Source of the DNA: Escarpia spicata
Taxonomy: Eukaryota > Annelida > Polychaeta > Sabellida > Siboglinidae
DNA length: 64,000 nucleotides
Direction: 5' to 3'
Assembly (NCBI GenBank): GCA_963995525.1
Contig: OZ023209.1
Span: 35,749,179-35,813,178 of the forward strand
A program made the translations under genes and the position numbers. Shown here one piece after another: positions 42,845-54,215 of this stretch (position 1 is its first letter; every line of letters begins with the position of its first letter). The notes below the pieces were generated by a model. That model searched no databases, was not told the DNA's origin, and saw nothing but the letters and a program-made list of their open reading frames with translations.

Positions 42845-44805
42845 TAACGCCAATATTAAAAAATAATAGCACCATAATCAACAGATAAATTGGAAAACAA
42901 GTACTGAAAACAAAATCTTGAGACGGTTTCAGTGCTCAATCGTGGGCGAATATTGACCGTTCTTAAAGTAAGAACTTGAGGTAAGAATTACAGCTGTAGG
43001 AAGAAATATGATCTATCCCCACTTGCTTTTTTGTACAGTTCTGCCATCTGACGGATATGAAGAGAACAAACTCTAATACGCCTTACAGACATCGATGTTT
43101 TCATCACTCGGCACAATCATTAAGTCTGAATCTTCACGATAAGCCATGAGATAAATTCGTTAAATAGAAACAGTTCTGCGTATCAACTGTTGCAGCGTGC
43201 TACGCCTTTTCATAAAATTTGCTATGATATTATACATGTTCGAACAAAACCGTTTCCTTCGAGAAAGTCACGACTGTCAATTTCCGGTTTGTTGCTGGCG
43301 TGTCGTCATTTCAGGCAGTCTGACGGAAGAAAACTGGTAAAGAAGATCACGTTCGACCATAAACAGGTGAGATTTTAGTTTCTTGTATCAACTTATTGTT
43401 CTGCTGTGCTGGCAACTCTCGATGCATAGCGATTTTCAGATATTTCTTTGATATAATTATAAACAAACTAGCATCACGGTTTCACCCATTTCGTCTACGC
43501 CAGTCCCGGCTAAGTCTTAGCCGGCTGCTGTCAAGTTCAGCTGCACTCGGAATCCAAGTTAGGGATACAGATGTCAATGTCAGTCCGGTATTGGGGTGTG
43601 TGTATCAACTAACCAATAGTATGAATCGCTTGTGTTGTGTTATGCAGTTATATGAAGAAACAGGAAGTGGCACAATATTATATTGACATAATTACGAGGT
43701 CAACAACTGTGTACACATGTAATGTATTCAATGTTGTACACGACATTGTTTTGATATCTAGGCCCTATAGCTATACTACAGCCAATACACAGTTGCATAG
43801 CAACTGAACAGCTGCAAAAAAAAATTCATTTATACTAATGTCGGGATTAATGCAATGTGAATATGACCATATTTTTATGTCAAATCTTAATTCAGCCATC
43901 ACTATCTCGCATCTTTTTAACCATACATGTGAACATTATAACTCCTCTCCAGTTGTGCATCTAAAAGTGTTAATACAAACTAACTGTTTGCAACTACAAT
44001 ACAAATTTTAACGTTGTTTCTCAGAATATGGCCTTAAAATGGAAGATTCTAATGAAACCTCCGATACCTGACATCCTGCGCTTGATGCGGAGATGTGACT
44101 AATAGGCGAGCTGGGTTAGTTGTCAACATATTGTGGAATACAGTTCGGTAGAAATATAATTAAATCTTACAAAGTCGGTTTGCAATAAAATATAATTTTG
44201 CAACATGCCATACTTTCCCGCGGGCAGTAGTAACAATACTACCATGAAGAATAAAGCTGTATTTTTCCATGTGAATAGAACATACATGTTGTATGCTGGC
44301 TGCTCTGCTACACAAGCAGCTCTGTAGAACCTGGCTGGGGTGATCTCTTCCTTTCCGACCTAGCTATGAATACGACCACCAAGAGCGGCCACACTTCTCC
44401 CTATAAATTATATATATACAACATAGATAGATACTACGTTATCAAAAAATTACACTGAATCAATTACCTGAATATATCAAAGTCATTCCTTGCACACACA
44501 ACTATGACATTCATCAACACAACACACGTAATCAGAATGATCTGCGTATGCCTAGAGTCAAACATGAATTTGCCAAAATATGCATTAGATATCGCATAGT
44601 TGAGGCAGTTAATAATACACCAGACATTATCATTCAGAAAATTTATAGATGTACAGTCTACATGGTTTCTCAAGTTACATCAAAAATTACATTATTCTTA
44701 ATTATGAATCATGCTGTTTTATTCATAATTGCTATATTTGTAATTCTTAAAGCAATGATTATAATTTACTAATCTGATCATACTATGTACATGTTGTTAT
44801 TGTTT
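42845..44805. other. No recognisable gene
   Basis: About 2 kb, AT-rich with one CG-containing patch around 43480-43580. The ORFs at 43190-43378 and 43396-43686 have no family I recognise. No terminal repeats seen. Confidence 0.4.
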
Positions 44806-44809
44806 ACAT

Positions 44810-45590
44810 TTGTGGGGTGGCTCCCATGCTAGCAACAATATGTCTTAACGGGAGTCTCCCGACCTTACATATTATTCACATTACCAATGTATTAATGCAT
44901 ATAATGTGTATGTGGACAAGGTCAGATAAATTGAATCTTGAATCACTGATATTCTTATAATTATTATAATATTTATAAAAAAAACTAACCATAATTATTT
45001 GCAGTAAGCCAATCCACCGTAATAATGAAACTGTACACAAGATCGGATGGCGTACTTGATCGCCCATTTCAGAATCATTTGACATTTTTACATTTACCAC
45101 CACAGTCTGGCCTTTCTTGTATGTATTACCCCTGGCCCTTCTGCCTGTGGTTGTATGTATCCAGTTCTAAACTCATTTCGTTGTCATCAAAAGAAGAATA
45201 GGAATATTCATAATGGCATCGCCGTGTTGTGTCTAAACACATTGCGCCATCTGTCGGATTTGTGGCTGTAAAGTCACAAAAGTACACAGAATTGGGTCAT
45301 CATTTTCCAGCCAACAATGGTGCAATCCATACAGTTTGGTAGCTGTGTGTTTACACTTTATGTTAAAAATGTAATTAGTAGAACTTTGCAAATGGTTAGT
45401 TTGTATTAACTCTTAGATTTCAAAACACCAAAGAGTTGCCTTTTGTTTCCCTTTAATGTAATCAAAAAAATTCAATAAATGGAATTGAAAATATTTACAA
45501 TAACTGACTTGACTAATAAGTGCGTTACAAACTTGTAAACCTGACTTATTATCTTGACTACCCACAGGCCTTACATTTGGTGGCAGCGAT
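44810..45590 (+). repeat. Possible LTR with adjoining primer site, unconfirmed
   Basis: The strongest part is the right end. ccacaggccttaca is followed at once by tttggtggcagcg, a layout common to retroelement LTR ends plus primer site. An AATAAA lies about 100 bp earlier (45473). The left end at tgtggggtggctccc (44810) is a guess from its TG start and GC patch. No partner LTR, gag or target duplication was found. Confidence 0.3.
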
Positions 45591-45849
45591 TTTCTACAAT
45601 GTCCTAGCAACTGGCCATTATGCCCTTGAAGTTAAACAGGGGTTCATGGCCAAATTAGATATGCTTACAGATTTATGTTATATATGCATTAAAATTGGAG
45701 ATACACGCATGTATACAGTTGATCCTTGCTTCATGGTTACCTCGGTAATACAGCCACCCAGTAATAAAGGTTGCCCTAGAACAATCCAAAATTTGTTCCA
45801 CATACATGAAACATCTCTGCACTGGTTAGAAATGTGTTGAAGCCATAGC

Positions 45850-46285
45850 CTCTCCAAAAGAATAACCCTCCAAAATGGTGCAACACACAACCAGTTATTG
45901 GCTTGGCAATCCTGCACTGTTTCTTTGTCTTCTCTCTTACCCAGATGTTTGTTTTTCTCTCCCGATATGTGATGTTTAACATACTTCTTTCCATCTTTGT
46001 TTGTGTGGTTGCCAGCTTGTTTTTTGCCTGGATGGTAAGTGCCCATGTTTCTGGACTTTCCACATCGTATATGTCATCGCTGGAAGTACGCATGAGTTGT
46101 AGACTTGTCTCTTCAAGAAGGTTCCAAAGCTACCCTTGAAGATGTCGTGGTGTTTGGCGAATGCTGTCCAGCCGGCGGTGATTCTTCTTTGAATCTCCTT
46201 CTCTTGGTTTTTGTCTCTGATACTGTATCGCTGTCCCAGATAGACGTAGCTTTCAACGTTCTCTTTCCATGGTTGGTTTTCTACT
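45850..46285 (-). pseudogene. RTE-like LINE 1, RT C-terminal piece
   Basis: Minus strand from 46262: ENVESYVYLGQRYSIRDKNQ, then EKEIQRRITAGWTAFAKHHD, FKGSFGTFLKRQVYNSCVLP, AMTYTMWK. A shift gives KMERSMLNITYRERKTNIWV. This is the region just after the RT active site (the YLG motif and the SCVLPAMTYG-like block). It is separated from the upstream RT by the palindromic element. The 3' end beyond VREKTKK (about 45925) is unrelated, so the copy is 3'-truncated or rearranged. Confidence 0.85.
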
Positions 46286-47068
46286 GGGCAGAAAGTTATT
46301 TCTGCCGTGCCCAGGGCAGAAATAGGGGAGAAACTGTTTCTGCTCGGCAGAAATGGCAACAACCAGGGAATATGTGCAATTGATAGGAAAGTGTGACTTT
46401 TTTTGTAGAATATGTTGTCAATTTCTTTAAATACCTGTCTGTGTGCAATCTAAGTAACATTTACACAAGTACAAGTACATTTGTATAATAACATATTTTG
46501 CCTCGGCCTTGCAGTGCTTGTGATTCTCTGGTTTGAATACAGTGGATATGAGTATTGTGTTATAGATGTGTGCTTACTTTCTTGTAACATAGTCAAGTCA
46601 GTGATCTAGTGTGCACAGTAACCAGGCATACCTGGTAATTCTTAGTAGCAAAATCCCACCACTTGCATTCATTTGTGTGCATTTTGTTGTGCCCAAGTGG
46701 CATGTGTACAAGACTTGTCACCTGACAACACACAGGCTGCAGCATTCCTTTGTTCAGTATTTCTCTTATCACTACACTGGCAGGACCTGTGTACCCCAGT
46801 TTTATTACCAGCCAAAAAGTTGGCTGGTAATTAAAACTAATTATCACCTGGTCATCTTGTGGTCAGTGGAAAGTTTGGTTTTGAAGCACCTGGCCACTGT
46901 ATCCAACTAACTAGGTTAGCTGCTAGAGCTTGCTATTGTTTCAGTGGTTGGGGGAGCTGATAAGACTGTCTGTATAAAAATATGACTATTTTGGGAGTTT
47001 CTGCCCTGATGGCATGGGCAGAAATTATTTCTGCCGCACGGTTTCTACCGTGAGGGCAGAAACTTGCC
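46286..47068. mobile_element. Small palindromic non-autonomous element inserted in RTE-like LINE 1
   Basis: About 780 bp with no coding potential, splitting the RT frame between TPMYINTTQIETL and ENVESYVYLG. Both ends consist of repeated ggcagaaa / tttctgcc modules that fold on themselves (left 46286-46360, right 46995-47063). The two ends align as inverted repeats over about 40 bp: gcagaaa.ttatttctgcc, then tgcc, then cagggcagaaa. The interior is AT-rich. No clean target duplication was found because the module is repeated at the border. This is the layout of a foldback or MITE-type DNA element; the superfamily is unknown. Confidence 0.7.
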
Positions 47069-48988
47069 AACAATGTCTCTATCTGCGTGGTGTTGATATA
47101 CATTGGTGTGTCATTTTCTAGCATCACTTTTGTCTTTGAAAAATGTTCATCTTCAGACCTTGTTTTTTAGTTTCATCAACTAGCTCCCACAGTATTTTTT
47201 TGTAGTTCTTGCGATGTAGTAGCACATATGAGTATGTCATCGGCGAAGCGAAGATGGCTGAGATATTCTCAAGCCTCTGATTTCCCAGGTCAGTCTTCAT
47301 AATATGCTTTCGAGTGTTGCCATAAACAGCTTGGGCGATATGGTGTCACCCTGTCATACTCCTCTCTTCGTGTTTATTTTGTTGCTCTTTTTGTGTTCGT
47401 GGACTGTCACTGAGCTGTTGATGTCATTCAGGAGTTCAGTGTACACATCTTCTATCCCCGTTCTTGAAGGGAGGTCAGTATTGCTCGAGTTTGCACCGAA
47501 TTGAAAGCCTTCTCATAGTCGACGAAAGCGATGCAGAGTGGGATATTATATTCTCTCTCTCTCTCTTATATTCTCTTCTCTTTCAGTTGGTTTATGACAT
47601 GTATGTAGTCTGTCGTTGAGTACCTGCTTCTGAATCCTGCTTGCTCTTGGGGTTGGTTTTCATCGAGTGACTTCTCTAGTCTATTCATTAGTATCTTTGT
47701 GAGTACCCCCCAGGTAATCTGTAAATGTTTGATAACAGACATATCGGTCTGTAGTTCTTTAAATCTTTCTTATTTCCCTTCTTGAGATTATCACCATCTT
47801 TGCATTCTTCCATGCGGTGGGTATTCATCTTTCTGATAAGCATTTAGTATACAGCTTAGCCAGTGTCTTCGAGATGGTATCTTCTCCTGCTTTTAATGTT
47901 TCAATGTTTACATGGTTGTTGCCTGATGTCTTCATATCTCTTAATGCTGCTTCCACGTCCCATGGTGTTATCTCTGGTAACTCTTTAGGATCGGTGTGAA
48001 TTATGGCATTTTGTTAAGTGTCATATAGCTCGGTGTAGAATTCCTCTATTTGTTCCATGATCACATCTTGGTCTTGTACTTCTCTACCCTGCTTGTCTAG
48101 AAGTGTAATCAGTCTGTCTCATCCTACTGCCTGTGTTCTTCTGTCTTTCTTCAGGCTCTTTGATGCCATAATCACTTCTCGTATGATCTCTTGTTTGTAC
48201 TTCCTGATGTCCTCCTTCGCTTTCTTTTTGATGGTCTTGCATATTTCTACGTACTCTATTTGTGTTTTACGGTCGATGTTATCCACCATTTCTCATCGTT
48301 TCTTCATCAGTGCTCGTGTCGGTGATGATATTCTCTTACTTACATGCCTGTTGATTGCTTTGACTACACTTTTTGCACTTAGTTGGATCATCTCAGTGAT
48401 GTTTTCACTCATGGTGTCGATGTCGTCTAGTTCTTGTAGTGTTTCAAATCAATTTCACAGTTCGAGTTGGAATTCAATCTTTTTTGTTCCTATTTGTGTG
48501 GTATCTACACTTGGTGGGCTCTTATTTATAAAGTTCTTCCTTTCAACCTTTATGTCCAGTTTGATGTTGGTCATTACCATTCTGTGGTCACTTTCGTTGT
48601 TGACTTGGGTGATGACAGTTATGTCAGTGACCATATCTGGCTTGTTTGTCAGGATATAGTAAATTTTGTTCTTCATTTCTCCATTTGGGCTTTTCCACAT
48701 CCATCTCCTTCCTGCTTCTGAACATGGTATTCATGATTTTGTACTTTCTTGATGTTGCCCATTCTACCAAGGTGTCGTCTTTTTCGTTTCTCATACCTAG
48801 GCCAAATTTGCCTGTTGCCATTTCCAAAACGTTTGTTCGTTTCCCTACTTGTGCATTAAAGTCTCCCATCACTATTGTGTAGTGGGTTGGCTTTCCTAAA
48901 TTCTCATCCACATAGTTGTGGAAGTTGTTTGTGTCTTCTTCTGAGTATGATATTCTAGGTGCATATACTTGTACTATCTTCAGTTTGT
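47069..48988 (-). pseudogene. RTE-like LINE 1, endonuclease end and reverse transcriptase
   Basis: Minus strand from 48985: KIVQVYAPRISYSEEDTNNF, then HYTIVMGDFNAQVGKRT (the GDFN catalytic motif), RSRKEMDVEKPKWR and NNESDHRMVMTNIKLDIKVE (the SDH motif), completing the endonuclease by about 48520. The linker and the RT run from 48430 down, with KNGEDxI-type, then GFRSRYSTTDYIHVINQLK-like and AFVDYEKAFNSV-like segments partly readable. The active site is RFADDILICATTSQEL near 47240 with FADD intact. Several stops. Interrupted at its 5' side by RTE-like LINE 2 and at its 3' side by the palindromic element. Confidence 0.85.
48961..48988. repeat. 28-bp target duplication of RTE-like LINE 2 (left copy)
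   Basis: Starts gcatatacttgtact and ends tcttcagtttgt with one differing base between; the same 28 bp recur at 50315-50342. Confidence 0.9.
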
Positions 48989-50314
48989 TACTTACTTATG
49001 CCCACCGTCCCTCCTGGGGCATAGGTCATCGACAACAGCTCTCCAGAGTCCTCTGTCCTGAGCTGTTGTTTCAAGCAGCCTCTAAGTGTGTCCTGTCTTC
49101 TTGGTGTCCACCTGGAGGTCCATTCGCCACATATTCTTTGGACGGTCTCTTTTTCTCCTGCCTTGTGGGTTCCATGTCACAGCCTGTCTGGTGATATTTG
49201 ATGCTGGTTTCCAGAGCATGTGACCAATCCATCCCCATCATCTTCTTCTTATTTCATCTACACAGATAGTTAGTGTGTCCGCCTCCACAATACAGCGTTG
49301 CTGATGGTGTCTGGCTAACGGATCTGGAGAATTCATCTTAGACAGTTGTTGATAACAAGTCTGTACTTTCTTGATGGTGATGTTGGTTGTCCTCTATGTC
49401 TCTGCTCCATACAGTAGGACTGACTTCATGCTGGAGTTAAACAGTTGGATCTTCCTGTGTAATGACAACACTTTAGAGCTACAGTTGTTTTTAGCTGTAT
49501 AAATGCTCCTCTCGCCTTGCCAATCCTTGCTCTAACATCCGCGTCTGTGCCAAATCTTGTCAATAACGCTACCCAGGTATGTGAAGGCCTCTACCTCTTC
49601 ACGTGCACTCCCTTCCAGTGTGACTGGCTCAGTGCTGGCTGTATTAACCTTGAGGACCTTTGTCTTTCCAGTATGTACGTTGAGGCCCACTTGTGAGGAT
49701 ATGGCTGCCAGTTCAGTGGTCTTCTCCTGCATCTGCTGGTGACCGTGGGACAACAGTGCCAGATTGTTGGCAAAGTCCAAGTCCTCCAGTTGCACCCACA
49801 GTGTCCACTGGATTCTATTTCTTCTCTATGTTGTGCATGTCTTCAGTATCCAGTCGATGGCCAGGAGAAAAAGGAATGGGGATAGCAGGCATCCTTGTCT
49901 ATCTCCGGTCTTCACTTCGAAATGATTCGTTAGCTGTCCTCCATGCATTACTCTGCAGCCTGTTCATTCATAACTGTTCTTAATCAGGTTGACCAGTTTG
50001 GTTGGTATGTCATAATATCACAGCAGTTTCCAGAGGGTCTCCCTGTCTATGTTGTCAAACGTCTTTTCGTAGTCAACGAAGCTGATGTAGAGCGAGGGGT
50101 TCCACTCCAAGGATTGCTCTACTATGATGCACAGTGTTGCAATCTGATGCACACATGATCTGTTCTGGCAGAATCCAACTTGCTGGTCTCTTAGCAGTGG
50201 GTCGATTGCATCTTTCATTCTTTCCAAGATGATCCTGTTGAACACTTTCCCTGGCACTGACGGAAGTGTGATTCCTGTGTAGTTGGAACAGTTGCTGTCT
50301 TGCTGAGGTCTCCT
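48989..50314 (-). mobile_element. RTE-like LINE 2, 5'-truncated, inserted in RTE-like LINE 1
   Basis: Minus strand from 50314: NCSNYTGITLPSVPGKVFNR, then DQQVGFCQNRSCVHQIATL, LYISFVDYEKTFDNIDRETL, a shift, GDRQGCLLSPFLFLLAIDW and LEDLDFANNLALLSHGHQQM (FADD changed to FANN). Then come VGLNVHTGKTKVLKVNT and EVEAFTYLGSVID. The C-terminal region is frameshifted, ending RAVVDDLCPRRDGGHK and a stop. The last bases form a short TAAG tail, as in RTE-type elements. It is flanked by a 28-bp duplication of the host LINE's own sequence, so its ends are exact. The altered active site means the copy is dead. Confidence 0.92.
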
Positions 50315-50342
50315 GCATATACTTGTACTTTCTTCAGTTTGT
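50315..50342. repeat. 28-bp target duplication of RTE-like LINE 2 (right copy)
   Basis: Matches 48961-48988 with one A/T difference. Confidence 0.9.
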
Positions 50343-50700
50343 AGCGCTTTGTTATGCATAGAACAAGTAGTGGAACTCTGGGGTTGATGCTGTTATCCCT
50401 CACTGTAATGTCTTTCCATTTCTTTTTTACAAGAAAGCCTACTCCTGCTTGGCCGTTGTTCGCTGTGGAATGGTACAGTAGGTGGCCATTTTGTAAGGTA
50501 GTGAAGCATTCCTTTCTTCTGACTTCTCTAATCTCAATCATGTCCCATACCAACCCGGTTTCCCAAATTTCTTCCTCCAGTTCTTGTATCTGTTCTTCTC
50601 CTATTAGTGTTCTTACGGTATATGTTGCTATTTTCAGTCTACTTACCTTCTCTCAGTGGCTTTTCTTGACCCAGAGATTCTTAGCACCCACTGCACATAG
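50343..50700 (-). pseudogene. RTE-like LINE 1, endonuclease N-terminal piece
   Basis: Minus strand: RLKIATYTVRTLIGEEQIQE (the usual catalytic Asn of the NVRTL motif reads Thr), then IEIREVRRKECFTTLQNGHL, STANNGQAGVGFLVKKKWKD, LCITKRYKLKKVQVYA. It joins the YAPRISYSEED of the 48.98-kb piece exactly across the LINE 2 insertion. The start of the element lies near 50700. Confidence 0.85.
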
Positions 50701-50784
50701 CCTTAGTTTACCCAAACCGCCTCCTTGTTCACAGACTCTTTCGATGCTGCTGGAGACTGGGGTCCTTGGTTTCATTGTACTTTG

Positions 50785-50984
50785 CATGGTGGTGTTGTTG
50801 GCCTACCCTTCCACGCTGGCCTGTGCAGGTTGGAAGGGGCGCGACGTAGGGTGAACGAAATTGCCCAAGTTTCAACATGGCGGCCAAACCAGTACCGAAA
50901 CACTGCCTGGCCAGCGCCAGGATTCGAACCCCGGTCCTCCTGTCGACAGTCCGGCACTCTAACCACTTGACCTCTGCACCCCTA
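50785..50984 (-). repeat. tRNA-derived SINE
   Basis: On the minus strand the segment starting at 50984 has a tRNA-like head. A tcaagtggttagag A box lies at 50957-50970 and a perfect ggttcgaatcc B box at 50920-50930, about 35 bp apart. An unrelated body of about 120 bp follows (tggccgccatgttgaaac and onward). The head is too diverged from a cloverleaf for a working tRNA and the body indicates a SINE. A (TA)n run at 50983-51006 lies at its 5' side. Pol III would transcribe from the A/B boxes. Confidence 0.7.
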
Positions 50985-51006
50985 TATATATATATTTATA
51001 TATATG
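50983..51006. repeat. (TA)n microsatellite
   Basis: tatatatatata with one TTA interruption. Confidence 0.8.
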
Positions 51007-51009
51007 TGT

Positions 51010-53565
51010 GTGTATAGATAATATATAGGTAAAATAAATTGATTTTGAGTTCTGATTAGTTAATAATAATAAACATCTAAGGTGCTTTAATCCTCAAAAC
51101 TTGAGCTCAAAAGCCCAACAAGCCAGAATTGTCATGATGAGCAAAACCATCCACACAGTGAGGATCACCGCATATTTCTGGAGGGTCGCAATTTGGAATA
51201 AATAACCCATGTTAAGTTTTTTAGGAAGGTTGCTATTGTTTCAGAGATTTTTTAATTGAAAGGGAGATAAATCAAGACTTTGGACGCAGCTACAGAAAAT
51301 GCACACTTGCCCAGATTAAGCTTAAGTCTTAGGAATGACTTGTGACTTATGACTATGAGACAGATGATACATTGATTATGAGGATGCATTGATAGCTCTG
51401 CTCAGTACTTGCAAGTACTCATCTAGACAGCCAAGTGGACTCAACCAGCAAGTACTGAAAGTAATTTGCAATGCGTGTAGCAGCAGCCTGCAGGAGGTAT
51501 TGACTCTCAGGCCTCCCCTGGGCAAGACAGCTGGCTCTGTGGTGGCCGCTGGGTCTCACAACCTGTTTCATCATGACTAAATATTTTATGTTGTTTACAG
51601 AAAATACAGCTGCACAACATTTTATTACAAATAAAGATATATACAGTGTATATATAATATATATGTATGTATACAAAGTGCATGAAAGTGGAGATTCACC
51701 GTGTGTGTTCACTAACATCATAATTTAACTGGGTGAAGGACATCAATCAATCAATATTTTTATTTCCAACAAACAGTGTAAATTCCATGCAATAAAAAGA
51801 TTTATAAATATTGAGACTGAAAGATCTACTTCATAGCATCTTTTTAAAATGCAATATATAATGATGTGATCTGGTACATTGTTAGTGGCTGTTCCTTTAT
51901 ATGACATTATTTGACTTGTTAGAGCACACCTACCAGTACCAGAAGGAATGTGATTGTACTTTGCTAAATTTATGCCTAAACACCTATGTGAGAAGAGCGA
52001 TTGAAAGTCCTGTTATTTATCGATCCACCGTGATCCAAATGATGTACAAATCCCATGCAAATGATTAACATTGCATGGATTATTGCACTTTGTCCTGATC
52101 ATATTTAGTAAGAACTGTAATGAGTTCCTGCAAATAAATCAACATTTCCGTTGTTTATCTTCATATTGTTGGTTTCTGCAGTATTCTGTGGGTGTTGTTG
52201 AGTCATTGTCATGTCACGTGGGTAAGCGCCCACTACTGTCACACATGACTCCCCACTCAATCGTGCAGATATTCCTGTCAACTTCTTTATTGATGCTTAG
52301 GCTCCAACCAACTAGTTCAATAGTTGAGTTCCTCGTATCCGGTATTTAGGCGGTAACGATGTTGCAACAAATTGCATCTTTGCAGTTCACCTCACAACCT
52401 CATAACTCTATTTCTCAAGCATCATTGCCTTTTCTTATGTAGCTGTGTTTAAAATTACCTTTCTAAATTTAGCCTGTCCTTCCTGTTGGTGACAATTTGG
52501 AAACAGTCTTGCATCACTCCATTCTTGAAGTGTTTGGGAATTAATTTTACTTTTCATCAAAATTGACGGGTCCATCATACATGACCTATTGAAATCAGAA
52601 CTTACCAAATGGCCAACACACTGTTGGACATTCCATTGTGTATTTTTTAGAAAAATGGCTCCAGTGTGTTTCTTTGCAACACAAATTTCTAGGGTAAAGT
52701 TGAATAAATGAGAATTATGTTGGAAAAATTGATCGAGAATAACTTCGATTGTGACGTTAGTTTCAGGATCTGTCAATTTATGAAACATGGCACGTCAATG
52801 GCCATCCATAACATGAGACCTAGGCCTGATTCTAGGACAGTGATTAGTGATGTCCACCACTCCACCTGAAGGAAGGTTCATGTACATAGCAAGTTGCTAT
52901 TTGCACAATCACACTTGTTAAGTCTTGTGGGCTATTATTTATTATATTTATTGGCATCAGGGTTAAAAGCAGACAGCTCCATGGAGTGCTGCAAATGAAA
53001 TTATAGCAAATGTTGCATGACCTAATTTCAAGTGTAACCTAATTTTGCATCAACTCTGTATTCTTATTTCTATGATTTCCAATCAGTGACTGACTCCTTG
53101 CAGATCAGGCACCATTAACTGATGTGGTTGTCCATATATTTATTATGCAAATACACCTCCAGTTAAAGCCTTGTTGTTCTTCTTCTCATTGTCCCTGTAG
53201 TCTGGACTGTGCCTGACCTTAGCCTCAATTACCCATGCTCTGTAATGTTGTTCCACTGATGAAAACAATTTGGTTCCCCTGAATCGGGGTAATCAATTAA
53301 ATTGACTTGTACATAGTCATCAAATATAAGCACACTGTTTTGCTGTAATGCATTACACATAGCATTAAAACCAAGTTTTATCTCTGAATATACAGTGTAT
53401 TAACACAAGTCACACACATAAATAAAACTTCATATCTCATAATAGTCAACTTATTATATTGCATTAATATAGTTTTATTGTACACATAAATACAGTGATG
53501 TCATCTGAAGGTAACAGTTGTATGTGTCACCAGACGCATCACACAATCACACAGCCAGGCGAGAG
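51010..53565. other. No recognisable element; one unassigned ORF
   Basis: AT-rich and free of obvious transposon remains, unlike everything upstream. The 118-codon minus-strand frame 52435-52788 (starts MFHKLTDPETNVTIEV) has mixed composition and is not an obvious artefact. I recognise no domain and see no flanking consensus strong enough to call an exon. Confidence 0.4.
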
Positions 53566-53568
53566 TCA

Positions 53569-54047
53569 GTTAAGTGAGACTGGGCTGGCCTCATACAGGT
53601 CCCATCTCCTTCTGTAAGTGAGACTGGGCTGGCCTCATACAGGTCCCTTCTCCTTCTGTAAGTGAGACTGGGCTGGCCTCATACAGGTCCCTTCTTCTGA
53701 AAGTGAGACTGGGCTGGCCTCATACAGGTCCCTTCTCCTTCTGTAAGTGAGACTGGGCTGGCCTCATACAGGTCCCTTCTTCTGTAAGTGAGACTGGGCT
53801 GGCCTCATACAGGTCCCTTCTCCTTCTGTAAGTGAGACTGGGCTGGCCTCATACAGGTCCCTTCTCCTTCTGTAAGTGAGACTGGGCTGGCCTCATACAG
53901 GTCCTTTCTCCTTCTGTAAGTGAGACTGGGCTGGCCTCATACAGGTCCCTTCTCCTTCTGTAAGTGAGACTGGGCTGGCCTCATACAGGTCCCTTCTTCT
54001 GTAAGTGAGACTGGGCTGGCGTCATACAGGTCCCTTCTCCTTCTGTC
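53569..54047. repeat. 44-bp minisatellite, 11 units
   Basis: Each unit contains gtaagtgagactgggctgg, cctcatacaggtccc and ttctccttct; three units lack six bases of the pyrimidine stretch (38 bp). Similarity between units is very high, indicating recent expansion. Confidence 0.95.
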
Positions 54048-54049
54048 AC

Positions 54050-54215
54050 CGATCCCGCACTCTCTCATTCTCCACTCTTCCCAATCCCGCAAACCTTTCT
54101 TGACAGTCCTCCATATCAGCTGTGGTCTTCCCCTTCATCTACCCTATACTCTGAAGGTGTCCACTCCTGTTGGCTGGTACTCTTCCATGCATTCCACGTG
54201 CCAAGTTTAATGCTT
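54050..54215 (-). pseudogene. Possible LINE RT C-terminal scrap
   Basis: The minus strand reads RxPANRSGHLQSIG, then a QLIWRTVKKGLRDWEEW-like segment in shifted frames. This recalls the basic, Trp-containing segment of LINE C-termini seen at 28.4 kb. It is short and not decisive. It directly abuts the minisatellite. Confidence 0.3.

Noticed and set aside
48057..48659. 200-codon plus-strand ORF rich in Ser, Phe and Leu
   Set aside because: It is the complement of the RTE-like LINE 1 linker region, whose minus-strand frames carry clear endonuclease and RT motifs.
50911..50984. Functional tRNA gene on the minus strand
   Set aside because: A and B boxes are present, but I could not form a proper acceptor stem, and the attached ~120-bp body points to a SINE.
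52435..52788. Minus-strand 117-codon ORF as a host exon
   Set aside because: No recognisable domain and no convincing splice sites. Kept as a note in the surrounding interval rather than as a gene.
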